Source: Emticicia sp051209875 (GTDB lineage Bacteria > Bacteroidota > Bacteroidia > Cytophagales > Spirosomataceae). Taken from it: a stretch of 64,000 nucleotides of DNA. The notes under the pieces are model-generated. The model ran no database searches. It worked only from the letters and a program-made list of their open reading frames with translations, and had not been told where the DNA came from. The DNA lies in assembly GCF_051209875.1 (NCBI RefSeq), contig NZ_JBNTQY010000001.1, positions 3,720,001 to 3,784,000 on the forward strand. Direction: 5' to 3'. Below are positions 54,659 through 64,000 of the stretch, one piece after another; the stretch's first letter is position 1; each line of letters begins with the position of its first letter. The translations under genes were made by a program, and so were the position numbers.

Positions 54659-55105
54659 TTAATTTTTTACCCTTCTATATTTCTCAATAATTATATGATC
54701 AACACCCAATTTTTCAACCTTTTCAATACCTTTTTGAATTAAAGTATCATTGACAATCTTTACTACAAATTCAAATTTATTATTTTCCCATTCACGGCTA
54801 CTAAAATATTCTAAATGTTCTGTGTAAATACTATCTTTTAATGTGTATTGACCACCTCCAGCACTATAGGCGGCTGTAACAGAATCTTTTCCCATGCTTA
54901 GGTCATGACTTAGGAAAGCAAAATGGGTCGGATTAATAATTTTTATCATTTTAAGTTTTGGATTAAATGTCGAAACGGTCGAATCCTTTTCAGTACTTGT
55001 GGCTGAAACCAATTCCCACGTGCCAATAATTGATGGTTGATTTTGCTTATTTTCGCAAGAAAAAACAACCATAGAGATTAAAAAAATGCCAATTGTTAAT
55101 TTCAT
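54659..55105 (-). CDS. Small lipocalin-like lipoprotein
   Basis: A 148-residue lipoprotein. The lipobox VVFSC (Cys17) is followed by IIGTWELVSATSTEKD, the typical first strand of the lipocalin-like/DUF4488 group. An eight-strand barrel pattern follows, with Phe/Tyr-rich strands and a final IIIEKYRRVKN. The ligand is unknown. It lies 38 bp after the GH140 gene and is probably in the same transcript. Confidence 0.75.
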   Translation of the reverse strand: MKLTIGIFLISMVVFSCENKQNQPSIIGTWELVSATSTEKDSTVSTFNPKLKMIKIINPTHFAFLSHDLSMGKDSVTAAYSAGGGQYTLKDSIYTEHLEYFSSREWENNKFEFVVKIVNDTLIQKGIEKVEKLGVDHIIIEKYRRVKN

Positions 55106-55143
55106 ATTTTTACTTTTAATAATGTTTGATTAATATTTTTTAA

Positions 55144-56502
55144 TTATGGCTTTGGATATTTTTTTGAAGCATCATCAAGTATTAATACCCAATCTTGTCC
55201 ATAGCCTGATGTTGGTGGTGTAAATTGTTTAGTTCCTTTATTTTCGAAAATTCCAAGATCTTTTACATCACCATTTTTTGGATTAAACCAGTAGCCAACT
55301 AATTGATTACCTAGTATTTTTCCTAAATTTATTGTCATTGATTTTCCCAAAGCCGTATAAACAAAGAGATAATCATTGCCTCTGGTAGCTTGAATACGTT
55401 CGTAGGCTGAAAGATTATTTTCCAAGACAATTGATTGATCTGGAATTCGCTCAAGCATCGGGCGTGATTCCATCAAACGTTTAATCAATTTTACTTGTTT
55501 AGCGGCAGGCAAATCTAATGCCTGTTGCCAAAAAACATGGGGGCCATTCACCCCCTCTCTATTAGGTGAATACATTTGCCAAATATCATGACACCCATAA
55601 GTACAGCCAAATGCTCCTGCAAAGAGGTCTAAATAAAGCGATTTTCGAACGTCATAAGCATTAGTTGAACCAAATTCATTGGCATTGAAACAAACAGGGT
55701 GATCTTCATAAATCGGTTCTCCATCAACTGTTGGTTTAGTTGGCAGACGGTCATAAGAGCCTTTTATTTTATCATACACATTATTATCACGACAATGACC
55801 TGTTTGAAACATATTAAAGTCAAACCATTCATCATTATGAAACCATTCACTCGACCCTTCATGATTAGGTTGAGGATGAAATGTCATCATCAAATTATCA
55901 TTTCCGGCTGCTTCTGCCATTCCAGCCGCCATCGAACGCCAAATTTCTACATCATTCGTCCCTGCTCTTGGATTTCTATCTCCACCCAAAATCCAAATAA
56001 TATTTTTACGATTTTTATAACGATTGGCTATCCATTTACCATAAATTTTAGCATTTTCAATATTGAAAATTTCAGGGCCTTTCCCCCAACGTTCTTTGCT
56101 TATTTTATCTCCCCAAGTTGGTAAAAAACCAATGGTTAAGTCATATTCTGCTGCTTTATCAATAATAAAATCAACGTGTTTGAAGTATGCTTCGTTGGGT
56201 TTTGTAGGGTCATTATCAATTAATGGCTTTTCACCATAAGCATTAGGTAAATTTAGTCCATCCATTTCTGCCAACGCAACAGCTTGAATCAAAGTAAAAC
56301 CTTGACTTGCACGTTTACTGAAATAATATGTTGCAGATTCTCGATCCAAAACATGAAACAGTTCCCAAGCGGTATCTCCCATCCAAAAGAATGGTTGATT
56401 GTCCTTTAAAATATATCTTTTGTTGGCACTAACTTTAAATGTTTGTGCCATTGATCCAAAACTAATAAAAATAATTGTTAAAATTTCACAAAAGACCTTC
56501 AT
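55144..56502 (-). CDS. GH140 (DUF4038) glycoside hydrolase, apiosidase-like
   Basis: A 452-residue secreted enzyme with a signal peptide (about 1-19, ending SMAQ). The DUF4038 TIM barrel shows FFWMGDTAWELFHVLDR at the start, NIIWILGGDRNP, FNMFQTGHCRDN and PTVDGEPIYEDHP. These motifs contain the Asp and Glu expected for catalysis. The C-terminal beta domain (about 355-445, VGYWFNPKNGDVKDLG) is the collagen-binding-like module commonly joined to DUF4038. GH140 members hydrolyse apiose links in rhamnogalacturonan-II, so plant cell-wall glycans are the likely substrate, inferred from family. Confidence 0.88.
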   Translation of the reverse strand: MKVFCEILTIIFISFGSMAQTFKVSANKRYILKDNQPFFWMGDTAWELFHVLDRESATYYFSKRASQGFTLIQAVALAEMDGLNLPNAYGEKPLIDNDPTKPNEAYFKHVDFIIDKAAEYDLTIGFLPTWGDKISKERWGKGPEIFNIENAKIYGKWIANRYKNRKNIIWILGGDRNPRAGTNDVEIWRSMAAGMAEAAGNDNLMMTFHPQPNHEGSSEWFHNDEWFDFNMFQTGHCRDNNVYDKIKGSYDRLPTKPTVDGEPIYEDHPVCFNANEFGSTNAYDVRKSLYLDLFAGAFGCTYGCHDIWQMYSPNREGVNGPHVFWQQALDLPAAKQVKLIKRLMESRPMLERIPDQSIVLENNLSAYERIQATRGNDYLFVYTALGKSMTINLGKILGNQLVGYWFNPKNGDVKDLGIFENKGTKQFTPPTSGYGQDWVLILDDASKKYPKP

Positions 56503-56716
56503 TATTTTTTTATATTATATATTTGAATTGTACTACAAATGTAGATTAAAAAATCAATATATAATTCAACATATTCTTATATTCTTAGGATAATTAAATG
56601 AGACGATTTTTAGAGAAAGTCAACTCAAATGTATAAACTTTTATTGGCGAAGAGGATGGAGATTATTCTAAGTAATTGATAATTGTATTTAATACCTTAT
56701 TATCATTTTTAATACA

Positions 56717-57661
56717 TTATCTAATCAAGAAAATTGTACCAATCTTTTCAAAAGGCTGATTAAATTTATCTTTGGCAGTGATTTTGTAGGCATAATTGCC
56801 TGAAGGGCTTGGTGTAATTCGGTCAAATTGAGTTCCATCCCATCCTGAATTCATATCAAAACTTTCAAAAACTATATCTCCCCACTTATTGAAAATAGTC
56901 ATTTTGAATTCAACTATTCTTTTACCTTTGGCTTCAAAAATTTCATTGATGCCATTTCCATCAGGGGTAAAAGCATTAGGTACAAAGATATTTGGAGGTG
57001 GAATTATTGTAAAAGAATTTGAATAAATTTCAATAGGATAATTAATAAATCTTTGACTATTCAAATTAAATGTTGTGCGTTGAACGGCTCTTACTCTAAT
57101 AACAGCTTGATCAAAATCATCCATTTCTTTTTTTACACCATTTACATCTTTGATATTAGCTGATAACATGGTAGTTCTATATGAATTAACTCGATTTATC
57201 GAACCATCATTATTGATTATATCAATATAATATTCCACTGGTTCAGCGTTTGGCAACTTCAAAAAGGGTGTCCAATTGATTGTATTTGGCTCATTGGAGC
57301 TCAGAAAAATGCTACAAAATGGAGCTGAAATTTCAGATTGTACACCATCATCACCTATATATGATACTCGATAACAATAGGTTTGTTTATTAGGGTCAAC
57401 ATTTTTATCAGTAAAGAAATTGTCTGTGGTTTTTGCAATTTCTTTATAATTATTTGAGTCACCATCTGCTCTATAAAAAATATATTGAGAGGCTTTTATT
57501 TCATCAGTTCTTAGAACAATGACTTTAATATTTTTAAAATCAGTTGTTACAGACACAAATCCAACATCAAGTGTTCTTTGAGAATATACAGCAATACTTG
57601 ATATATTTATGATAAAATATATTATTAATAGCTGTTGAATATATGTTTTAATGGCATTCAT
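56717..57661 (-). CDS. T9SS type-B C-terminal-domain protein
   Basis: A 314-residue exported protein with an N-terminal hydrophobic signal. Two FN3-like modules (about 30-125 and 125-220) are followed by the gliding-motility-associated (type-B) sorting domain at 225-314: FVPNAFTPDGNGINEIFEA, MTIFNKWGDIVFES and YAYKITAKD. Such domains direct export through the T9SS and surface attachment. It lies 57 bp downstream of the giant adhesin, with a terminator-like hairpin between them. Its job is unknown and it may be an accessory to the adhesin. Confidence 0.88.
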   Translation of the reverse strand: MNAIKTYIQQLLIIYFIINISSIAVYSQRTLDVGFVSVTTDFKNIKVIVLRTDEIKASQYIFYRADGDSNNYKEIAKTTDNFFTDKNVDPNKQTYCYRVSYIGDDGVQSEISAPFCSIFLSSNEPNTINWTPFLKLPNAEPVEYYIDIINNDGSINRVNSYRTTMLSANIKDVNGVKKEMDDFDQAVIRVRAVQRTTFNLNSQRFINYPIEIYSNSFTIIPPPNIFVPNAFTPDGNGINEIFEAKGKRIVEFKMTIFNKWGDIVFESFDMNSGWDGTQFDRITPSPSGNYAYKITAKDKFNQPFEKIGTIFLIR

Positions 57662-57673
57662 AATTAAAAATCA

Positions 57674-57712
57674 TTTTAAGGAGCTATAAATTGTTTTTAT
57701 AGCCCCTTAAAA
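57674..57712 (-). terminator. Terminator after the giant adhesin
   Basis: 15-bp arms TTTTAAGGAGCTATA / TATAGCCCCTTAAAA with one G-U pair in the minus-strand transcript and a loop of about 9 nt. T-rich DNA follows on the minus strand. Confidence 0.75.
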
Positions 57713-57718
57713 GTTATA

Positions 57719-60700
57719 TCATCTTACTAATGTAATGAAGTGAATTCTATGATCTGTCTCATTACTAAGTTTGAGCGAATAGTAGTATGTGCCATCTGGG
57801 ACTCCATCTCCACTTAATTTAAGCCCTTGGTTGCTTGTTCCATCCCATCCTTGAGAAGTAATCAATCCACTCGTATCTTTGAAAACCAATTGCCCCCAGC
57901 GATTATAGATTTCAATAGATTCAACTATCACACCCGTAGGAATTGAGATAATAAATTTATCATTTTTTCCATCCCCATTTGGTGAGAATCCTTCTGGAAT
58001 AACCAGTTCCCCCACGATTGAAGGAAAAGTAACCACAGTTGGCGAAGTTTCATTCATTTTAATTTCTAAACCTGTATTTGAGGTATCGGATACAATATTT
58101 CCATTACTAATTGCTTTCGTATGAGCATAATTTATGTACGGGCCAAGGTGTTCATTATGGCATACTCGCACTGTGAAAAATACCGAATCCATTTGACTTA
58201 TTTTCAATACACTGCTTGTATCAGCAATTAATAGATTGACATCTTCTTTACCATTAAAATTAGGATTTACTTTCAATGTTCCGTGTTGGCCAATTGTTGG
58301 TGTTCCAACCACTTCATAAGTGACACTATCACCAAATGTTTTACTTAGACTATCAACTACCTGTACATTTATCAATTTAGTATTACCGAAGTTTTTTACA
58401 AGTGCTAAGTATGTTACATTATGGCATTTACTATCAACTTTAGCCAAATTCCAAACCGATAAAGCAATACCAATAGCAGGACGACCAGTAGGGATATCTT
58501 CTTTAAACTGCACTTTTGTTGGTTCTTCATTATTACTTGGGTCTCCATCATCATCTGGATCTGCATTTATCCCAGTTGTGGATATATCTTTCTTTCCATG
58601 ATAATTAACTTCAGCAATATTGAAGAAATTATTAACAGTTGCGTCTTTCAAATCTACTTTTACAGTAAATCTTAGCGTTAATTTCTGGCCTTTTTTAATG
58701 CTACTTAAAGAATCAATTAATAGATTCGTATTCAAACCACGTCCTGTGTAATTAGTGTTTGCTGCTAAGCTTGCATCTGTTGTTATTTGAATAGTATCGT
58801 TCAAAATTTTCGCACCATTACCAAATGCACGGTCAAGATCATCTTTTACTTGTAGGTTATTAATATCCTCGCTACCTAAATTTGTAATATAAATGACGAA
58901 TGGCACTTTATAAACCTTATCCCTTACCCAAATAGCAGGTTCGCAGACTTTACTAATACCTAATAATTTACCCAATGACAAGTCATTAATTGTATATTCG
59001 CTCGAATTATTTGAGAGGACATTATCTGTTTCATTTATTTTAAATAACTCTACTTTATTCACAATTTTACCCGCTGATATCACCTTTGTTGTATAGGTAA
59101 ATGTGGTACTATCACCTGCTTTTAAGGTATCTATTTTTGCTGTGATAATTCCATTTTCAAAAGTTGCATTATTACTAACTCTTTCGAAAGAAAGACTATT
59201 AGGTAATATATCTCTTACGATAAGCCCTGTTGCTTTATTCTGACCTACATTTTTAACAACAACTTTATAATTTACTGATTCGTTGATTGGGACAATTGAT
59301 GCTGATGCTACTTTCTTCACTGAAATATCAACAAATCCTTCATTTTGATTTATTCCATTTCCTTCACAAAACTTAGTTTTAACTTTGACAGAGGCGAAAT
59401 CAGAATAACAACCTACACTACTCCTTTCAAATACATAGTATTCCCCTGCTGACACTGCACTTGGATTTGTAACCAATGGTGAGTTTATCGAACTTGTTGT
59501 ATGAAACTCAAATTGTCCTTCATTAGTTGATAGTTCACTTAAAACAGCTGTATTAAGATCTGAAGTATTATATGGGCAAATATTTGAAATTTCAGCAATT
59601 ACTTTTGGTGCATCTACCTTTCTCCCTACAATTACTGTTACTTCATTTGATTTTTCGCTTTCACATTTACCCCCAAATGATTGACAAATCGCTGAATATG
59701 TTGTTTTTTCAGTGAGTGGAGAAACTTTAATTACTCCGCCTGTTTGTCCATCAGACCATAAGATTATACCTGTGCAACCAGAAGCAGTCAAAGTAGCTAC
59801 ACCACCTAAGCAAATTACACTATTTTTACAAGATACAAATGGTTGATTTGGTTTTCCAATTGGAATAGCAACATGTTCCGAACTTATACTTTCACAATCA
59901 TCAATTCTACACTTAGCACTATACATTGTTGTTCCGTCAGGATTAACAATCATTGAGCTACCTGTGCTACCATTCGACCAAATTACGATTCCATCGCAAC
60001 CATAAGCTTTCAACGTTGCAGTTTCTCCTAAACATACTAATGTAGAACTACAAGCTAACACTGGTGGAGCAATATGGCCTACTTTAATTTGAATGTTGTT
60101 TGAAAGTTTACTCAAACAATTATCAGATACCTTACAAACAGCAGTATAATTTGATGTAGTTAAAGGCCTTACAGAAATACTTGTCCCTGCTTGCCCTGTT
60201 GACCATATCACTGTACCTGAAGTACAACCTAATGCTGTTAATGTAATAGTCTCTGATTTGCAAATAGCTGTTTTAGAGGCTTTAATCTCTATAATTGAAA
60301 CATTACATCCACAATTTGAAGTAACAATTACAGATTTTGAGCTAAATCCACAACTATTTGAACAAGTTGCCACATACGTTCCCGCTGAACTAATTATAAT
60401 ACTGCTACTTGTTGCTCCTACATTCCAAGTGATTATTCCATCACAACCTGAAGCTGTCAAGGTTTGATCAGTACCACAAACATTTATTGTTTCTGGTGAA
60501 ACTGTTGGTGCTGAAGGTTTTTGCTGTAAAGTAACTTGTATTTGTCCACTCGATTGACATCCTGATCCATTAGAACTACAAACCGAAATTGTTTTTTCAG
60601 TACGAGCCAAACAATTTGATTTTACATTTGAAATGTTTTCACCAACTATAAGACCTTGAATGGTTTCCCTAAACGTAATTGCTAACACATTGTAACTACC

Positions 60701-63700
60701 AGCAGAAACATTTTCAAATGTTGGCGTATCAGCTATTTGCAAAATATTTCCACTAAGTCCCAATAATAAATAACGGGTTGTTATACCTGTTCCTGATGAA
60801 CCTCCAGAAGTCTTAAAACGAATCGTCCCCTCATTAAAATCACATGAAGATTGATTTGATCCACAATTTGCTAAATAAGTTTTTGTTTCCGTTACAATAA
60901 CTTTTATCTCACTACCTGTTGCTCCATTCGACCAAGTGATTTTTCCTGTGCAGCCGCCTGCTTTTAAAACAACTTCGCTTCCTAAGCAAGCTACTGTTGG
61001 CCCAGTTACAGTAAGGCTTCCTGAGTTTGGTGTTACAGTAATCGTAATATCACTTACAGAACTTTCACAAGCACCATCAACACATTTGGCTGAATAAGTT
61101 GTTGTTACAGAAGGAATTACTTTAATACTTGTACCTATTTGATTTGTATTAATCCAAATAACTGACCCTGTACATCCTGTGGCGTAAAGAATTACTTCTT
61201 CACCTCCACAAACGATTGATTTATCGGCTTTTAATAATGGTATTGCCATTGTGCCATTTGTGATTACAACTTCATTACTTACTCCGCTTTCTCCGCAAGC
61301 ATTAGTACAAACCGCAGCGTATGTGCCTGAACTACTAACCGATATGCTTGTACTTATCGCTCCAGTATTCCACTTCAACTGTCCGCTACAACCACTTGCT
61401 TTAATAATTGTAGTTTCTGTTCCACATAATATTAGATTATCTGAATCAATTCTTGGGGGAGAAGGAACTATTCCTGAACTGATTACTACTCCATTACTAA
61501 TACCACTTTGTCCACAAGTATTACTACAAATTGCAGTATAAGTTCCCGATATACTCACTGAAATAGTAGTGGTCGTTTCTCCTGTATTCCATAAAAGATT
61601 TCCATTACAGCCACTCGCTGTAATTGTTGCTTTTTCTGTACCACATAAACTTGTATTATCGCTATTAAGAACTGGTGCTAATGGCAACCCTCCTGCTGTT
61701 ACAATTATGGCATTACTTACACCACTTTGTCCACAAATATTTGTACAAATTGCAGTATAGGTTCCCGATATACTCACTGAAATAGTAGTGGTCGTTTCTC
61801 CTGTACTCCATAAAAGATTTCCATTACATCCACTTGCTGCAATTATTGCTTTTTCTGTACCACATAAACTCGTATTATCACTATTAAGAACTGGAGTATT
61901 AACTGGTGGTATACTGGTTATCGTTACTATCTTTGAAGATGATGAAGATCCGCAACTATTGTTACAAATTGCAGTATAGGTTCCACTTGTATAAACTTTA
62001 ATTGTTGCTGTTGTTTCTTGGGTATTCCAGATTAATGTCCCGTTACAATTTGAAGCAGTTAGATTCGCATTAGATCCTTCGCAACATATTGTTTTATCAA
62101 TACTTAATAATGGAGCATTGGGAATAGTATTATTAGTTATTGAAATAGGATTAGAAATAGCACTTTCTCCACATGAATTACTACAAGTTGCCGTGTAGCT
62201 TCCTGCTGTACTTACACTGATACTCGCTGTTGTTGCTCCTGTACTCCACTTAATAATGCCCGAACAACCTGTCGCACTCAAGATAGCACTTTCGTTGTTA
62301 CACAAACTATTCTTTGTCGTACTGATCACTGGTGTGGCAGGATTATTACCTGTGCTAATTATCACTGCATTGCTTATGCCACTTTCTCCACATGAATTAC
62401 TACAAGTTGCCGTGTAGCTTCCTGCTGTACTTACACTGATACTCGCTGTTGTTGCTCCTGTACTCCACTTAATAATGCCCGAACAGCCTGTTGCACTCAA
62501 GATAGCACTTTCGTTGTTACACAAACTATTCTTTGTCGTACTAATCACTGGTGTGGCAGGATTGTTACCTGTGCTGATAATCACTGCATTGCTTATGCCA
62601 CTTTCTCCACATGAATTACTACAAATTGCTGTGTAGCTTCCTGCTGTACTTACACTGATACTCGCTGTTGTTGCTCCTGTACTCCATTTGATACTTCCCG
62701 AACAGCCTGTTGCACTCAAGATAGCACTTTCGTTGTTACACAAACTATTTTTAGTTGTACTGATCACTGGTGTGGCAGGAATGCTGCCGGTGCTGATTAT
62801 CACTGCATTGCTTATGCCACTTTCTCCACATGAATTACTACAAATTGCTGTGTAGGTGCCTGCTGTACTTACACTGATACTCGCTGTTGTTGCTCCTGTA
62901 CTCCATTTGATACTTCCCGAACAGCCTGTTGCACTCAAGATAGCACTTTCATTGTTACACAAACTATTCTTTGTCGTACTAATCACTGGTGTGGCAGGAT
63001 TGTTACCTGTGCTAATTATCACTGCATTGCTTATGCCACTTTCTCCACATGAATTACTGCAAGTTGCCGTGTAGCTTCCTGCTGTACTTACACTGATACT
63101 CGCTGTTGTTGCTCCTGTACTCCACTTAATAATGCCCGAACAGCCTGTTGCACTCAAGATAGCACTTTCGTTGTTACACAAACTATTCTTTGTTGTACTA
63201 ATCACAGGTGTGGCTGGACTGTTACCTGTGCTGATTATCACTGCATTGCTTATGCCACTTTCTCCACATGAATTACTACAAGTTGCCGTGTAGCTTCCTG
63301 CTGTACTTACACTGATACTCGCTGTTGTCGCTCCTGTACTCCACTTAATAATGCCCGAACAGCCTGTTGCACTCAAGATAGCACTTTCGTTGTTACACAA
63401 ACTATTCTTTGTCGTACTAATCACTGGTGTGGCTGGACTGTTACCTGTGCTGATTATCACTGCATTGCTTATGCCACTTTCTCCACATGAATTACTACAA
63501 GTTGCCGTGTAGCTTCCTGCTGTACTTACACTGATACTCGCTATTGTCGCTCCTGTACTCCACTTAATAATACCCGAACAGCCTGTTGCACTCAAGATAG
63601 CACTTTCGTTGTTACACAAACTATTCTTTGTTGTACTAATCACTGGTGTGGCTGGACTGTTACCTGTGCTGATTATCACTGCATTGCTTATGCCACTTTC

Positions 63701-64000
63701 TCCACATGAATTACTACAAGTTGCCGTGTAGCTTCCTGCTGTACTTACACTGATACTCGCTGTTGTTGCTCCTGTACTCCACTTAATAATGCCCGAACAG
63801 CCTGTTGCACTCAAGATAGCACTTTCGTTGTTACACAAACTATTTTTAGTTGTACTGATCACTGGTGTGGCTGGACTGTTTCCTGTGCTAATTATCACTG
63901 CATTGCTTACGCCACTTTCTCCACATGAATTACTACAAATTGCTGTGTAGGTGCCTGCTGTACTTACACTGATACTCGCTGTTGTTGCTCCTGTACTCCA
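57719..64000 (-). CDS. Giant repeat adhesin with T9SS type-B domain (5' end missing)
   Basis: At least 2093 codons. The frame stays open to the right edge, so the true start lies outside the window, and an internal GTG at 63898 is only a repeat position. From the N-terminal side it has about nine nearly identical 73-residue Ig-like repeats (CNNESAILSATGCSG, IKWSTGATTASISVS, CSNSCGESGISNAV) and then several diverged copies. Next come DUF11-like modules near 59,340-58,100 (VNYKVVVKNVGQNKATGLIV, YLALVKNFGNTKL) and a type-B gliding-motility C-terminal domain (PEGFSPNGDGKNDKFIIS, IEIYNRWGQLVFKD). It is probably exported by the T9SS and displayed as a long surface filament. Each repeat has four Cys. 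Confidence 0.93.
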   Translation of the reverse strand, partial: WSTGATTASISVSTAGTYTAICSNSCGESGVSNAVIISTGNSPATPVISTTKNSLCNNESAILSATGCSGIIKWSTGATTASISVSTAGSYTATCSNSCGESGISNAVIISTGNSPATPVISTTKNSLCNNESAILSATGCSGIIKWSTGATIASISVSTAGSYTATCSNSCGESGISNAVIISTGNSPATPVISTTKNSLCNNESAILSATGCSGIIKWSTGATTASISVSTAGSYTATCSNSCGESGISNAVIISTGNSPATPVISTTKNSLCNNESAILSATGCSGIIKWSTGATTASISVSTAGSYTATCSNSCGESGISNAVIISTGNNPATPVISTTKNSLCNNESAILSATGCSGSIKWSTGATTASISVSTAGTYTAICSNSCGESGISNAVIISTGSIPATPVISTTKNSLCNNESAILSATGCSGSIKWSTGATTASISVSTAGSYTAICSNSCGESGISNAVIISTGNNPATPVISTTKNSLCNNESAILSATGCSGIIKWSTGATTASISVSTAGSYTATCSNSCGESGISNAVIISTGNNPATPVISTTKNSLCNNESAILSATGCSGIIKWSTGATTASISVSTAGSYTATCSNSCGESAISNPISITNNTIPNAPLLSIDKTICCEGSNANLTASNCNGTLIWNTQETTATIKVYTSGTYTAICNNSCGSSSSSKIVTITSIPPVNTPVLNSDNTSLCGTEKAIIAASGCNGNLLWSTGETTTTISVSISGTYTAICTNICGQSGVSNAIIVTAGGLPLAPVLNSDNTSLCGTEKATITASGCNGNLLWNTGETTTTISVSISGTYTAICSNTCGQSGISNGVVISSGIVPSPPRIDSDNLILCGTETTIIKASGCSGQLKWNTGAISTSISVSSSGTYAAVCTNACGESGVSNEVVITNGTMAIPLLKADKSIVCGGEEVILYATGCTGSVIWINTNQIGTSIKVIPSVTTTYSAKCVDGACESSVSDITITVTPNSGSLTVTGPTVACLGSEVVLKAGGCTGKITWSNGATGSEIKVIVTETKTYLANCGSNQSSCDFNEGTIRFKTSGGSSGTGITTRYLLLGLSGNILQIADTPTFENVSAGSYNVLAITFRETIQGLIVGENISNVKSNCLARTEKTISVCSSNGSGCQSSGQIQVTLQQKPSAPTVSPETINVCGTDQTLTASGCDGIITWNVGATSSSIIISSAGTYVATCSNSCGFSSKSVIVTSNCGCNVSIIEIKASKTAICKSETITLTALGCTSGTVIWSTGQAGTSISVRPLTTSNYTAVCKVSDNCLSKLSNNIQIKVGHIAPPVLACSSTLVCLGETATLKAYGCDGIVIWSNGSTGSSMIVNPDGTTMYSAKCRIDDCESISSEHVAIPIGKPNQPFVSCKNSVICLGGVATLTASGCTGIILWSDGQTGGVIKVSPLTEKTTYSAICQSFGGKCESEKSNEVTVIVGRKVDAPKVIAEISNICPYNTSDLNTAVLSELSTNEGQFEFHTTSSINSPLVTNPSAVSAGEYYVFERSSVGCYSDFASVKVKTKFCEGNGINQNEGFVDISVKKVASASIVPINESVNYKVVVKNVGQNKATGLIVRDILPNSLSFERVSNNATFENGIITAKIDTLKAGDSTTFTYTTKVISAGKIVNKVELFKINETDNVLSNNSSEYTINDLSLGKLLGISKVCEPAIWVRDKVYKVPFVIYITNLGSEDINNLQVKDDLDRAFGNGAKILNDTIQITTDASLAANTNYTGRGLNTNLLIDSLSSIKKGQKLTLRFTVKVDLKDATVNNFFNIAEVNYHGKKDISTTGINADPDDDGDPSNNEEPTKVQFKEDIPTGRPAIGIALSVWNLAKVDSKCHNVTYLALVKNFGNTKLINVQVVDSLSKTFGDSVTYEVVGTPTIGQHGTLKVNPNFNGKEDVNLLIADTSSVLKISQMDSVFFTVRVCHNEHLGPYINYAHTKAISNGNIVSDTSNTGLEIKMNETSPTVVTFPSIVGELVIPEGFSPNGDGKNDKFIISIPTGVIVESIEIYNRWGQLVFKDTSGLITSQGWDGTSNQGLKLSGDGVPDGTYYYSLKLSNETDHRIHFITLVR
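62150..64000 (-). repeat. 219-bp tandem repeat array (coding)
   Basis: Near-identical 219-bp (73-codon) units inside the adhesin. The marker CTCCACATGAATTACT recurs at a spacing of 219 bp, nine times from about 62,167 to 63,919. Differences between units are mainly silent or at a few positions (for example SIKW versus IIKW). It continues past the window edge, so the copy number is unknown. Confidence 0.95.

Noticed and set aside
58320..63074. Plus-strand frames opposite the adhesin repeats
   Set aside because: They recur with the 219-bp period and are mirror images of the coding repeat. They are not independent genes.
63898..64000. GTG at 63898 as the start of the giant adhesin
   Set aside because: The same frame and repeat continue to the window edge without a stop. 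There is no signal peptide at this point, so the gene begins outside the window.
62150..64000. CRISPR-like regular repeats
   Set aside because: Units are 219 bp, contiguous, in frame and coding, with no spacers.
1..64000. rRNA, tRNA, insertion sequences and origin of replication
   Set aside because: I scanned the gaps by eye and found no cloverleaf, rRNA motif, transposase or DnaA-box cluster. A short tRNA could still be missed without a covariance search.

Overview
The window reads as a chromosomal piece of an AT-rich Bacteroidota, most likely a Cytophagales / Spirosomataceae-type organism. The genus is not resolved. Supporting signs are two proteins ending in type-B gliding-motility / type IX secretion (T9SS) C-terminal domains, a carboxypeptidase-regulatory-like TonB receptor, a TANFOR-domain protein, a GH140 enzyme with a DUF6786-like neighbour, a split transketolase, TAnnTTTG-type promoter motifs, and almost no Shine-Dalgarno sequences. 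I saw no rRNA, tRNA, CRISPR array, insertion sequence or prophage.

Layout. 1-5.4 kb (minus strand): a paraoxonase-like esterase, a small CxxxC protein, a TonB-dependent receptor and a BNR/sialidase-fold secreted protein, possibly one transport locus. 5.7-12 kb: an orphan ParA ATPase that must start at TTG, a fatty-acid desaturase, a fucose-permease-like MFS transporter, and a three-gene operon of a multi-TM protein, a NarL-type histidine kinase and its response regulator. 12-16.5 kb: MarR, FolB, a DivIVA protein fused to a helix-hairpin-helix domain, a WD40 protein and a cupin. 16.5-22.1 kb (minus): an M48 lipoprotein, then SDR, ROK kinase, SIS isomerase, GNAT, DinB-like and MetE-like genes. 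22.3-29 kb (plus): an FAH-family hydrolase, a vapB-like antitoxin with a frameshifted vapC, an M23 peptidase that overlaps bcp by 68 nt, a DUF1295 membrane protein and the two transketolase subunits.

29.3-39.3 kb: a TolC / adaptor / RND heavy-metal efflux system whose pump carries the DFG...VD...E signature of the Zn/Co/Ni/Cd-type class. It is followed by a GC-rich 42-bp tandem repeat array, an OmpR-type two-component system and two small secreted proteins.

39.8-53.0 kb holds the most unusual block. It has five large exported-protein genes in one direction: an outer-membrane barrel, a TANFOR/FN3 protein ending in an N-acetylmuramidase domain, a small secreted SH3-domain protein overlapping it by 20 nt, a 1634-residue protein with a long charged coiled coil, and an FN3 protein. 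The arrangement resembles a polymorphic toxin with cognate immunity gene set inside a conserved surface-export cluster. None of these proteins shows a recognisable T9SS C-terminal domain, so their export route is open.

53.1-64 kb (minus): a GH140 apiosidase-like enzyme, a small lipoprotein and a DUF6786-like lipoprotein, then a 314-residue T9SS type-B protein and a giant T9SS type-B adhesin made of nearly identical 219-bp repeats. The adhesin gene runs off the right edge.
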